From: Rhizobium sophorae
GTDB lineage: Bacteria; Pseudomonadota; Alphaproteobacteria; Rhizobiales; Rhizobiaceae
NCBI RefSeq assembly: GCF_013087515.1
Contig: NZ_JABFCN010000010.1
Coordinates: 1 to 64,000 of the forward strand
Direction of reading: 5' to 3'
Length of the DNA stretch: 64,000 nt
The position numbers were made by a program, and so were the translations under genes. Below the pieces are notes generated by a model that did not search any database, had not been told where the DNA came from, and saw nothing but the letters and a program-made list of their open reading frames with translations. Below are positions 50,456 through 58,575 of this stretch, one piece after another. How positions within the stretch are numbered: position 1 is the first letter of the stretch; each line of letters begins with the position of its first letter.

Positions 50456-51250
50456 GTGCCGAAATTTTCCGCCAACCTTTCCTTCCTCTACCAGGACCTG
50501 CCCTTTCTCGACCGTTTCGCCGCTGCCGCAAAGGACGGCTTCGGCGCGCTGGAATATCTCGGCCCCTATGCCGAGCCGAAGGAGAAGATCGCCGAGGCGC
50601 TGAAGGCGAGCGGCCTGAAACAGGCGCTCTTCAACGTGCCGTCCGGCGACTGGGCCGGCGGCGAGCGCGGCATTGCCTGCCTGCCGGACCGCGTAGAGGA
50701 GTTCCGCAACGGGGTCGCGCAGGCGCTCGATTATGCCAAGGCGCTCGATTGTCGGCAGGTGAATGTCATTTCCGGCCTCGTGCCTGGAGGTGCCAACCTG
50801 GAGACGCTGGAAAATGTGCTGGTCGACAATCTGAAATATGCAGCAAAACGCTGTGCCGACGCTGGCGTCAGGCTTTTGATCGAGCCGATCAATCTGCGCG
50901 ATATTCCAGGTTTCTTCCTATCGACGACCACTCATGCCGAGCACATCCTCGACCGGGTCGGCTCGGACAATCTCTATATCCAGTATGACTTCTACCACAT
51001 GCAGATCATGCAGGGCGACCTGATCCCGACCTTCACAAGGCTGAAGGAGAAGATCGCCCATGTGCAGATCGCCGACAATCCCGGCCGGGGCGAACCCGGC
51101 ACCGGCGAGATCAACTACGGCTTCATCCTCTCCGAGCTCGACCGTCTCGGCTACGACGGCTGGGTCGGCTGCGAGTACAAGCCGAAATCCGGCACCAGCG
51201 AGGGCCTCGGCTGGATGAAACCCTATCTGAACTCAGCGAGAGCAGCATGA
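50456..51250 (+). CDS. hydroxypyruvate-isomerase-like TIM-barrel protein
   Basis: A 264-residue Hyi-type protein that in relatives interconverts hydroxypyruvate and tartronate semialdehyde. MPKFSANLSFLYQDLPFLDR opens it; the acids in LIEPINLRDIPG and CEYKPK and the motif HVQIADNPGRGEPGTGEIN are present. The start is GTG at 50456, with AAGGACG just upstream and ten bases after the ATPase gene. Its stop overlaps the next start by four bases. Its pairing with a tartronate-semialdehyde-reductase-like gene supports the assignment, though other acids or sugars remain possible. Confidence 0.85.
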   Translation: MPKFSANLSFLYQDLPFLDRFAAAAKDGFGALEYLGPYAEPKEKIAEALKASGLKQALFNVPSGDWAGGERGIACLPDRVEEFRNGVAQALDYAKALDCRQVNVISGLVPGGANLETLENVLVDNLKYAAKRCADAGVRLLIEPINLRDIPGFFLSTTTHAEHILDRVGSDNLYIQYDFYHMQIMQGDLIPTFTRLKEKIAHVQIADNPGRGEPGTGEINYGFILSELDRLGYDGWVGCEYKPKSGTSEGLGWMKPYLNSARAA

Positions 51251-52122
51251 ACATTGGATTTATCGGACTGGGCGTCATGGGCCGCCCGATGGCGGAACAC
51301 CTGATCGACGCCGGCCACACGCTGCATCTGAGCCGCGTGAAGGAAGCCTCGCAGCATCTTGTCGACAAGGGCGGCAAAGCTGCCGCCAGCGCCAGGACGG
51401 TGGCGCAAGCCTCCGACATCGTCATCCTGATGCTGCCGGATACACCAGACGTCGAGGCGGTTCTCTTCGGTGAAGACGGCGTCGCCTCCGGCCTTTCCCA
51501 GGGCAAGCTCGTCATCGACATGAGTTCGATCTCGCCGGTGGCGACGAAGACCTTCGCCAAGCGCATCGAGGCGCTCGGTTGCGATTATCTCGATGCTCCC
51601 GTTTCCGGTGGTGAGGTCGGCGCCAAGGCAGCCTCGTTGACGATCATGGTTGGCGGCAAGGAGCAGGTTTTCGAACGCGCCAGGTCGCTTTTCGAAAAGA
51701 TGGGCAAGAACATCACCCATGTCGGCGGTAGCGGCGACGGTCAGACGGCCAAGGTCGCCAACCAGATCATCGTCGGCCTGACGATCGAGGCGGTTGCCGA
51801 AGCGCTGCTCTTTGCCCGGAAGGCCGGCGCCGATCCGGCCAAGGTGCGCTCTGCGCTGATGGGCGGCTTTGCCGCTTCGCGCATCCTCGAAGTGCATGGC
51901 GAGCGGATGGTCAAGGGGACCTTTGAGCCCGGCTTCCGCATCCGTCTGCACCGCAAGGATATGACGCTTGCCGTCGATGCCGCCCGCGCACTCGATCTGT
52001 CGCTGCCGAACACGGCCGCCACGCAACAGCTAATGAATGCCGCGATCGCCAATGGCGACGGCGAACGCGACCATTCCGCCCTCATCCGCACCCTGGAACT
52101 CCTCGCCGGAGGGCCGCGCTAG
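51247..52122 (+). CDS. 2-hydroxy-3-oxopropionate (tartronate semialdehyde) reductase-like protein
   Basis: A 291-residue beta-hydroxyacid dehydrogenase. GFIGLGVMGRPMAEHLIDAG is the cofactor motif, DAPVSGGEVGAKAASLTIMV the substrate signature, and the catalytic Lys lies in DGQTAKVANQII. It is closely like GlxR/GarR, which reduce tartronate semialdehyde to glycerate. The ATG overlaps the isomerase stop (ATGA). Together with the isomerase it would turn hydroxypyruvate or tartronate semialdehyde into glycerate, which joins central metabolism. Confidence 0.88.
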   Translation: MNIGFIGLGVMGRPMAEHLIDAGHTLHLSRVKEASQHLVDKGGKAAASARTVAQASDIVILMLPDTPDVEAVLFGEDGVASGLSQGKLVIDMSSISPVATKTFAKRIEALGCDYLDAPVSGGEVGAKAASLTIMVGGKEQVFERARSLFEKMGKNITHVGGSGDGQTAKVANQIIVGLTIEAVAEALLFARKAGADPAKVRSALMGGFAASRILEVHGERMVKGTFEPGFRIRLHRKDMTLAVDAARALDLSLPNTAATQQLMNAAIANGDGERDHSALIRTLELLAGGPR

Positions 52123-52230
52123 ATCAACGCTTTTTAGAACAACCGGACGACATCTTCGATTGCCGACCGCCGGAGCCTTCTTTCCGGACGGCGAAGCCAT
52201 GTCCGGTCACCGATAGAGAAGGACAGGACA

Positions 52231-54333
52231 ATGCTCAACAAAGATATCCAGCTGCCCTACGGCGCCGTCTATTTCCGCAAGTCGAATCCGCCTCGCGAGG
52301 ATTGGGAACGTGACTACGCCACCGCTGGGCAAGACGGCCTCAACATCTTCCGCCACTGGTTCATGTGGAGCGCGATCGAAACCACCCCCGGCGTCTACGA
52401 CTGGGAAGAATATGACCGCCAGATGGACCTTGCCGCCGCAAACGGCATCAAGACCGTTATCGCCGAGCTGATCCATGCCGTGCCGGACTGGGCAGTGCGC
52501 AAATATGCTCATGCATTGCAGGTCAATGCCGACGGCACCAAACTCGGCTCCTATATGGGTGTGTCGTCGGCGACCGGCGGCTTCTCCAACAATGGCGGCG
52601 GCGCCGGCGCTCTGACGCTGAACTGCCCCGAAGTGAAGGAAGCAGCGGGCAAATTCCTGACCGCGCTCGCCACCCGCTACAAGGATCATCCGGCGATCTA
52701 TGGCTACGACGTCTGGAACGAGTGCAACTATTCCGCCGATGTCGATTACAGCCCCTATGCCAAGGCTGCCTTTCGCAAATGGCTGGAAAAGAAATACGGC
52801 AGCCTGAAGGTCCTGGCCAAGGCCTGGTACCGCTACAGCTATGCCGAATGGGAGGATATCGAGCCGCCGGTGCATATGGCACCCTATCCCGAATGCATCG
52901 ACTGGCTGCAGTTCAAACGCGACAATTTCTATGACCAGATGCAATGGCGCATCGACACGATCCGCGCCGTCGACCAGAAGAACACCATCGTTGCCCACGG
53001 CATATCCGGCGCAATTCCCAACATGGCGGCCAACGGCTGCGACGACTGGCTCGCCGCCTCCAAGGTCGAGGTTTACGGCTTCACCTGGATCCAGGCCCGC
53101 AAGGGGTCGGAAGCGTGGAAGAACTGGTACGGCGTCGACATCAACCGCGCCGCCGCCCGCGGCAAGCCCTTCTGGCATGCCGAACGCCAGGGCGGCCCGC
53201 TCTGGCTTCAGCCGCAGGTGATCGGCCGCGACAAGGAAGATGGCCGCGTCGCCGAGCCCGAGGATATCCGTCTCTGGAGCATGACCTCACTTGCCGGCGG
53301 CGCCCGCGGCGTGATCAACCTGCGCTGGCGCCCGCTGCTCGATGGTCCACTCTTCGGCGCCTTCGGCTCCTACGGCATGGACGGCTCGCGCACGCCGCGC
53401 TCTGACATGGCAAGCGCCATGGCGAAATGGGCTAACGACAAGGCGCAGGCCACCCTCTGGGAGGCAAAGCCGGTGCGCGGCGAAGTCGGCATCCTCGTCG
53501 TTCGCGAAACTCAGGAATTCGATTACCTCCTGAACCACGACCGCAAGGAGAAACCCTATCCCGAAGCCATGTGGGGGGCCTATCGGGCCTTCCTCGAAAA
53601 TGGCGTGCAGCCGGACTGGGTGCATATCGACGATATCGCAGCCTATGATTTCCTTTATTTCCCCTATCCGATCATGTTCACATCAGAGCAGGCGAAACGC
53701 CTGAAAGCCTGGGTCGAAAACGGCGGCACGCTGATTGCCGAGGCATGCCCCGGCTATTTCGGCGACCGTGGCCATGTCGGCACCGTGCAGCCGAACATGG
53801 GCCTCGACGAGGTCTTCGGCGCGCGCGAGGAGGAAGTCGAATTCATGCCCGATATCGGCGACCGCATCCATTTCGATCTCGACGGCGCGGCGGTCGACGG
53901 TGGCGGCTTCCTCCAGTCTTATCGGCTGACCGGCGGAACGGGACGCGGCCACTTCACCGACGGTCGTCTTGCCGTGGTCGAAAACGCCTATGGCAAGGGC
54001 CGCACGCTGCTGATCGGCACCAATCCCTCCGTCGCCTATTACCGCACGCAGGGTAAGGTGAATGGCGCTTTCTTCGCTGAGCTATTGAGATGGAGCGGGA
54101 AGAAGCGTCACGTAACGTTGTCGAATGCCGCCCTCTTCGCCCGTATCCACAAGGGAGAAAATGGCAGCTTCCTCTGGCTCGTCAATCCGACGAGAACGGC
54201 GCAGAAGACCGAGGTGACGCTCGCCCGAGGAGCACTTGCGCAAAGCCAGGCAGTCTGGCCGATCGACCATATCGGCAATAGTGGCATCGAGGTGCCGCCG
54301 CGCGATGTGCTGATCCTGCCGCTCGATAGCTGA
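52231..54333 (+). CDS. beta-galactosidase-like glycoside hydrolase, GH42 type
   Basis: A 700-residue cytoplasmic glycosidase. The TIM barrel carries the acid/base Glu in DVWNECNYS (E164) and the probable nucleophile in FWHAERQGGP (E318). A trimerisation/GATase-like domain (residues about 405-615; AKRLKAWVENGGTLIAEACP) and a small C-terminal beta domain follow, as in GH42. No signal peptide is seen. It lies 108 bp after the reductase gene, behind a leader with a weak hairpin (CCGGA..TCCGG); probably the last gene of the operon. GH42 members act on beta-galactosides and some on other glycosides. It is convergent with the next gene, four bases away. Confidence 0.85.
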   Translation: MLNKDIQLPYGAVYFRKSNPPREDWERDYATAGQDGLNIFRHWFMWSAIETTPGVYDWEEYDRQMDLAAANGIKTVIAELIHAVPDWAVRKYAHALQVNADGTKLGSYMGVSSATGGFSNNGGGAGALTLNCPEVKEAAGKFLTALATRYKDHPAIYGYDVWNECNYSADVDYSPYAKAAFRKWLEKKYGSLKVLAKAWYRYSYAEWEDIEPPVHMAPYPECIDWLQFKRDNFYDQMQWRIDTIRAVDQKNTIVAHGISGAIPNMAANGCDDWLAASKVEVYGFTWIQARKGSEAWKNWYGVDINRAAARGKPFWHAERQGGPLWLQPQVIGRDKEDGRVAEPEDIRLWSMTSLAGGARGVINLRWRPLLDGPLFGAFGSYGMDGSRTPRSDMASAMAKWANDKAQATLWEAKPVRGEVGILVVRETQEFDYLLNHDRKEKPYPEAMWGAYRAFLENGVQPDWVHIDDIAAYDFLYFPYPIMFTSEQAKRLKAWVENGGTLIAEACPGYFGDRGHVGTVQPNMGLDEVFGAREEEVEFMPDIGDRIHFDLDGAAVDGGGFLQSYRLTGGTGRGHFTDGRLAVVENAYGKGRTLLIGTNPSVAYYRTQGKVNGAFFAELLRWSGKKRHVTLSNAALFARIHKGENGSFLWLVNPTRTAQKTEVTLARGALAQSQAVWPIDHIGNSGIEVPPRDVLILPLDS

Positions 54334-54337
54334 AATT

Positions 54338-54880
54338 TCAGGATGCGGATGAACTGGCACTTTCGGCAAAGGCTTCAAGCTCGGGGTCGAAGTCGACCTC
54401 GACGACATTGTTGAAGACGGCGGTGGCCAGCATGATGCCGGCAAAGGCGACGAGATCGACCAGCACCTTGGTCTCGTAGCGCTCTTTCAGCTTTGCCCAG
54501 AGTTCGACGGGAACAGCGTTGGAATCGGCGACGATCGCCTTGCCGAAGGTGTCGAGCAGCGCTTCCTCGTCGGAAAGCTCCAGCGCATCGGGATTGAAAC
54601 CGTTGTTGATCAGCGCCCTGCGAAAGAAGCTGATGGCGATCTTCGATTTCGCTGCCTTCGAGATGGCATGCGAGAAAATCCAGATCTCCCGGTCGCTGAT
54701 GACGGGATCGAGCTCTGCCCGCAGCGTGAACCACTCGGAATAGATGCGATGGGCGACAGGCGAATGTAAGAGCGTGCGCTTCATGTTGGTCATGCGCCCA
54801 CGCAGCCTGATTTCCTCGTCATGCGCCGCACGGATCTCTTCGGAAGCACTGTCGTAGTCGATCTGCGGGAGGTGGCTCAT
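54338..54880 (-). CDS. AhpD/carboxymuconolactone-decarboxylase-like protein without cysteines
   Basis: A 180-residue all-helical protein like the CMD/AhpD superfamily (RTLLHSPVAHRIYSEWFTLR, ISDREIWIFSHAISKAAKS). The catalytic CxxC and nearby His of AhpD-type members are not present: the corresponding stretch reads SKIAIS, and no cysteine occurs in the whole protein. So it is not a peroxidase-type AhpD; it could be a decarboxylase-like or non-enzymatic relative. ATG at 54880 begins the domain. It diverges from the cupin gene by 91 bp. Confidence 0.75.
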   Translation of the reverse strand: MSHLPQIDYDSASEEIRAAHDEEIRLRGRMTNMKRTLLHSPVAHRIYSEWFTLRAELDPVISDREIWIFSHAISKAAKSKIAISFFRRALINNGFNPDALELSDEEALLDTFGKAIVADSNAVPVELWAKLKERYETKVLVDLVAFAGIMLATAVFNNVVEVDFDPELEAFAESASSSAS

Positions 54881-54971
54881 CGGGGCGCTCTTTCTGATGC
54901 ATGAAGGGAAATCCGCTTGGCCGCCATGCGGCTCCCGCCTAGACTGACCAAATCGAAGGCGGAGGCAAGAC

Positions 54972-55445
54972 ATGAGCGAGGACCGAGAGCATCATCACGT
55001 CGACTGGCGCGAACATGGCGTCAAGGTCATCCCCGGCAATTCGCTCGATCCGAACACCGCCCAGACACCGGGCATGAACCGCGCGACCGCGATCAACAAT
55101 GCACGCGCCGGCGCCGAAAAGATCTGGGCCGGTACGGTGACGATCCATGCCAACGCCAAGACCGGCGCCCATCACCATGGCGATCTCGAAAGCATCATCT
55201 ACGTGGTCAAGGGCAGGGCCCGCATGCGCTGGGGCGAGCATCTGGAATATACCGCCGAGGCTGGCCCCGGCGACTTCATCTATGTTCCGCCTTATGTGCC
55301 GCATCAGGAGATCAACGCCAGCCGCGACGAGACGCTGGAATGCGTGCTCGTCCGCTCAGGCCAGGAACCAGTCGTCGTCAACCTCGACATCGAGCCGGTT
55401 GAGAAGCCGGAGGACGTCGCGTGGATCGACCCGATCCACCGGTAG
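54972..55445 (+). CDS. cupin-domain protein
   Basis: A 157-residue cupin. Motif 1 metal ligands are visible in GAHHHGDLESIIYVVKG (two His and Glu), and motif 2 in PPYVPHQEIN (His), so a metal-binding site is intact. The N-terminus is rich in His (EHHHVDW). GGAGGCAAG precedes the ATG. Such single-domain cupins include dioxygenases and sugar-binding or isomerase-type proteins; the exact role is not clear. It diverges from the AhpD-like gene and converges on ugpC. Confidence 0.82.
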   Translation: MSEDREHHHVDWREHGVKVIPGNSLDPNTAQTPGMNRATAINNARAGAEKIWAGTVTIHANAKTGAHHHGDLESIIYVVKGRARMRWGEHLEYTAEAGPGDFIYVPPYVPHQEINASRDETLECVLVRSGQEPVVVNLDIEPVEKPEDVAWIDPIHR

Positions 55446-55517
55446 CGCAATTCACCTCGAGCAAACGGCTGGCATCCTCAGCCGCCGAACGCTGTGCAAG
55501 GATCGTCGCAGACCGCT

Positions 55518-56627
55518 TTAGGCGTGGACGGCGCCTGCGCTGTTCATAACAGGGTTCTCTATGATCCGGCCGGTATCGGCAGCATAGAGGTGGATCTGGT
55601 CGTAATCGATCGCGATGCCGATCGGATCGCCCGACTTCACCTTCACGGCCTCAGTCAGCGCCACGGCAAAGGGCAGCCCATCGAAATCGGCGTGCACGAC
55701 GCGGCTTGCACCGAGTTCTTCGATGAAATCGGCCGTTGCGGTGAGGGCGCCCGGCGCATCCGGGGCCACCAGCCGGGCGGCCTCGGCGCGCATGCCGAGC
55801 ACTACGCGTTTGCCTTTCAGCGGTGCGGCGCGCTCGCGCGGCAGCGCGACCTTGCGGCTTTGATCGTAGACGAAGACACCCTCGTCATTGATCGTGCCCT
55901 CGAGCAAGTTCATCGCCGGCGTGCCGACGAAGCCGGCGACGAAGCGCGAGACCGGATGATGATAGACCTCTTCAGGCGTGCCGACCTGCTCCACCCTGCC
56001 GCCGTTCATCACCACCAGCCGGTCGGCCAGCGTCATCGCTTCGGTCTGGTCATGCGTGACGAAGATCGAGGTTGCGCTGAGGCGGCGGTGCAGGCGGCGG
56101 ATTTCGGCGCGCATGGCGATGCGCAGCTTGGCGTCGAGGTTCGACAACGGCTCGTCGAAGAGAAACACCTTCGGCTCGCGGATCATCGCGCGGCCCATGG
56201 CGACGCGTTGGCGCTGGCCGCCGGAAAGGGCAGCCGGCCGGCGCTCGAGGAAGGGTTCGAGACTGAGCGCCTTGGCGACCTCGCCGATGCGCCGCTGACG
56301 CTCCGACTTCGAGACACCGGCCACCTTCAAGGCGTAGCCGATATTCTCGGCAACGCTCATATGCGGATAAAGCGCATAGTTCTGGAACACCATGGCACAG
56401 CCCCGCTCGCGCGGCTCCAGCTGGTTGACGACGCGGCCGTCAATGGCGATTTCACCGCCGGTGATTTCCTCGAGGCCGGCGATCATGCGCAGCAACGTGG
56501 ACTTGCCGCAGCCGGAGGGGCCGAGGATGACGATGAACTCGCCCGACTGGATGTCGAGATCGACGCCGTGAACGACGGGGGTTTTGCCGTAGTTTTTCTT
56601 CACGCCACGAATGGAGATCGGTGCCAA
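55518..56627 (-). CDS. ugpC: sn-glycerol-3-phosphate ABC transporter ATPase UgpC
   Basis: A 369-residue ATPase of the MalK/UgpC group. Walker A is [10 protein letters not shown], signature [14 protein letters not shown], Walker [13 protein letters not shown], and the switch His is in [11 protein letters not shown]. The C-terminal regulatory OB-type domain (from about residue 240) is typical. It is the last gene of ugpBAEC, 12 bp after ugpE, and powers import of glycerol-3-phosphate or its diesters. Confidence 0.92.
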   Translation of the reverse strand: MAPISIRGVKKNYGKTPVVHGVDLDIQSGEFIVILGPSGCGKSTLLRMIAGLEEITGGEIAIDGRVVNQLEPRERGCAMVFQNYALYPHMSVAENIGYALKVAGVSKSERQRRIGEVAKALSLEPFLERRPAALSGGQRQRVAMGRAMIREPKVFLFDEPLSNLDAKLRIAMRAEIRRLHRRLSATSIFVTHDQTEAMTLADRLVVMNGGRVEQVGTPEEVYHHPVSRFVAGFVGTPAMNLLEGTINDEGVFVYDQSRKVALPRERAAPLKGKRVVLGMRAEAARLVAPDAPGALTATADFIEELGASRVVHADFDGLPFAVALTEAVKVKSGDPIGIAIDYDQIHLYAADTGRIIENPVMNSAGAVHA

Positions 56628-56639
56628 GGGAGTACTCCT

Positions 56640-57554
56640 TCACTTCTCGGTGGAGATAAGGCCGCGTACGAACCAGCGCTGCATCAGAATGACGAGGATC
56701 AATGGCGGCGACATGATGATCAGGGTTCCGGCCATGGCGACGTTCCAGTCGGGCAGGCCGAATTCGGACGGGATGAGGGTCTTGAGCTGCGTCACGGCGA
56801 TGCCGAAATTCGGATCGGTAGTGATCAGCAGCGGCCAGAGATACTGGTTCCAGGCCCAGACGAACATGATCGTGAAGAGTGCGATCATGTTCGGCCGCGA
56901 AAGCGGCAGCAGAATGTCCCAGAAGAACCGGACCGGACCCGATCCGTCCATCTTCGAGGCCTCGGCCAGCTCGTCGGGAACCGTCAGGTAGAACTGCCGG
57001 TAAAGGAAGGTGCCGGTCGCGGTCGCGACCAGCGGCAGAACGAGGCCGGGATAGGAATTCAGCAGGCCCCATTCGAGCTTGATCTGAATGCCGGTGACCT
57101 GTGCGACGAGCCAGCTTATGCCGGTGACTTCGAGGATCGTCTGGAACGGCTGCAACGCGTTGGCCGCAATCGAATAGGTCGGCACGATGCGGACTTCCAG
57201 CGGCAGCATCAGCGTGATGAAGATGATCCAGAAAATCACATACCGGCCGCGGAAGCGGAAGTAGACGATCGAGAAGGCTGCCATGGAAGACAGCATGACC
57301 TTGCCGGCGCCGACGGTTGCGGCGAAGATGATGCTGTGGAACAGCTTGTTGCCGAGATCGGCGCGAACCCAGGCGGTCTGCGCGTTTTCCCAGAAATGCG
57401 AGCCCGGCATCAGCGGCAGCGGCACGCGATTGACCGTCTCCAGATCGAGGGTCGACGCGATGATGACGATGGCGAAAGGCAGAAGCGCGATCACCATGCC
57501 AAGCGCGAGAAGCGTATAGCAGATGAAGTTGAATATCGGCGTGCGTTCGATCAT
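56640..57554 (-). CDS. ugpE: glycerol-3-phosphate ABC transporter permease UgpE
   Basis: A 304-residue permease with about six helices (MIERTPIFNFICYTLLALGM opens it). The coupling motif EASKMDGSGPVRFFWDILLP is in the cytoplasmic loop, as in CUT1-type carbohydrate transporters. ATG at 57554 gives UgpE/MalG-like length. The preceding ugpA stop lies 10 bp upstream. Confidence 0.92.
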   Translation of the reverse strand: MIERTPIFNFICYTLLALGMVIALLPFAIVIIASTLDLETVNRVPLPLMPGSHFWENAQTAWVRADLGNKLFHSIIFAATVGAGKVMLSSMAAFSIVYFRFRGRYVIFWIIFITLMLPLEVRIVPTYSIAANALQPFQTILEVTGISWLVAQVTGIQIKLEWGLLNSYPGLVLPLVATATGTFLYRQFYLTVPDELAEASKMDGSGPVRFFWDILLPLSRPNMIALFTIMFVWAWNQYLWPLLITTDPNFGIAVTQLKTLIPSEFGLPDWNVAMAGTLIIMSPPLILVILMQRWFVRGLISTEK

Positions 57555-57564
57555 GTCCGCGACC

Positions 57565-58449
57565 TCACTTGTAGTGCACGCGCCGCTCGATGAAGCGGAA
57601 CTGGAAGATTGTGAGAAGGACAACGAGCACCATCAGGATGATGGACTGCGCTGCAGCACCCGAATAATCGAGACCCCTGAAGCCGTCGAAATAGATCTTA
57701 TAGACCATGAGCTCGGTGGCGCGCGCCGGGCCGCCCTGCGTCATGACATCGACGATACCGAAGGAATCCTGGAAGCTTTCGGTGATGTTGATGACGAGCA
57801 GGAAGAACAGCGTCGGCGTCAGCAGGGGCAGCTGGATATCCCAGATCCGGCGCATCGGCCCCGAACCATCCATTGCGGCGGCCTCGATCAGCGAGCGCGG
57901 AATGCCTTGCAGCGCCGAGAGGAAGAAGATGAAGTTGTAGCCGACATATTTCCAGGAGAAGGCGACAACGACCGCGATCATCGCATCTTTGCCGTCGAGC
58001 GCGGGGTTCCAGAGGCCGGGCCAGACGTGGTTGATGACGGACAGAAGGCCGGCCTCCGGCGCCAGGATGAAGCGGAAGGCGAGGCCGAGAGCGGGAGCGG
58101 CAATCGCGTAAGGCCAGATGAAGACTGACCGATAGACCTTGTGACCACGCAGTTCACGATCCGTCAAAAGCGCCAGGATCAGCGCCAGCCCCATGGCAAT
58201 GGCCGTCGAGCTGAAGCCGAAGATCATGCTGCGGGTAATCGAGTCCCAATAGATCGGATCGGTGAGCAACTGTCTGAAATTGTCGAAACCGACCCAGGCA
58301 TTGCCGCCGCCCCATGGCTGCTCGAGCGTGAACGCCCAATAGAGCGCCTGCGCGCTCGGCCAATAGAAGAAGACGAAGATCAGCAACAGCATCGGAAATG
58401 CGAAGAGCAGCCCGATTGTCGTTGAGGAGAAAGTGACGCGCTTTTCCAT
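57565..58449 (-). CDS. ugpA: glycerol-3-phosphate ABC transporter permease UgpA
   Basis: A 294-residue permease (MEKRVTFSSTTIGLLFAFPM), six predicted helices, with the coupling motif EAAAMDGSGPMRRIWDIQLP and the family C-terminus RFIERRVHYK, typical of UgpA. ATG at 58449 is preferred; the longer frame enters the region of the ugpB-ugpA hairpin. It pairs with UgpE to form the channel. Confidence 0.93.
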   Translation of the reverse strand: MEKRVTFSSTTIGLLFAFPMLLLIFVFFYWPSAQALYWAFTLEQPWGGGNAWVGFDNFRQLLTDPIYWDSITRSMIFGFSSTAIAMGLALILALLTDRELRGHKVYRSVFIWPYAIAAPALGLAFRFILAPEAGLLSVINHVWPGLWNPALDGKDAMIAVVVAFSWKYVGYNFIFFLSALQGIPRSLIEAAAMDGSGPMRRIWDIQLPLLTPTLFFLLVINITESFQDSFGIVDVMTQGGPARATELMVYKIYFDGFRGLDYSGAAAQSIILMVLVVLLTIFQFRFIERRVHYK

Positions 58450-58528
58450 GGGTGGTCGTTTTCGGCCTGATGTGGTTAGGCGCGGGCGGCGAGTTCGCAG
58501 CCGCGACAAATGAGAGACTTACAAAGAC

Positions 58529-58559
58529 GCACCCGGCGCGCAAAACGCGGGCCGGGTGC
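58529..58559 (-). other. strong hairpin between ugpB and ugpA
   Basis: GCACCCGGC-GCG pairs with CGC-GG-GCCGGGTGC around a CAAAA loop. It starts about 17 bp after the ugpB stop on the minus strand and is followed by GTCTTTGT, a weak U-rich tail. It probably stabilises ugpB mRNA or limits read-through to ugpAEC. Confidence 0.7.
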
Positions 58560-58575
58560 GGCTCATATCAACCGA

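Noticed and set aside
55494..57593. A 699-codon plus-strand open frame across ugpC and ugpE
   Set aside because: It is an antisense shadow; ugpC and ugpE on the minus strand have complete ABC-transporter motifs.
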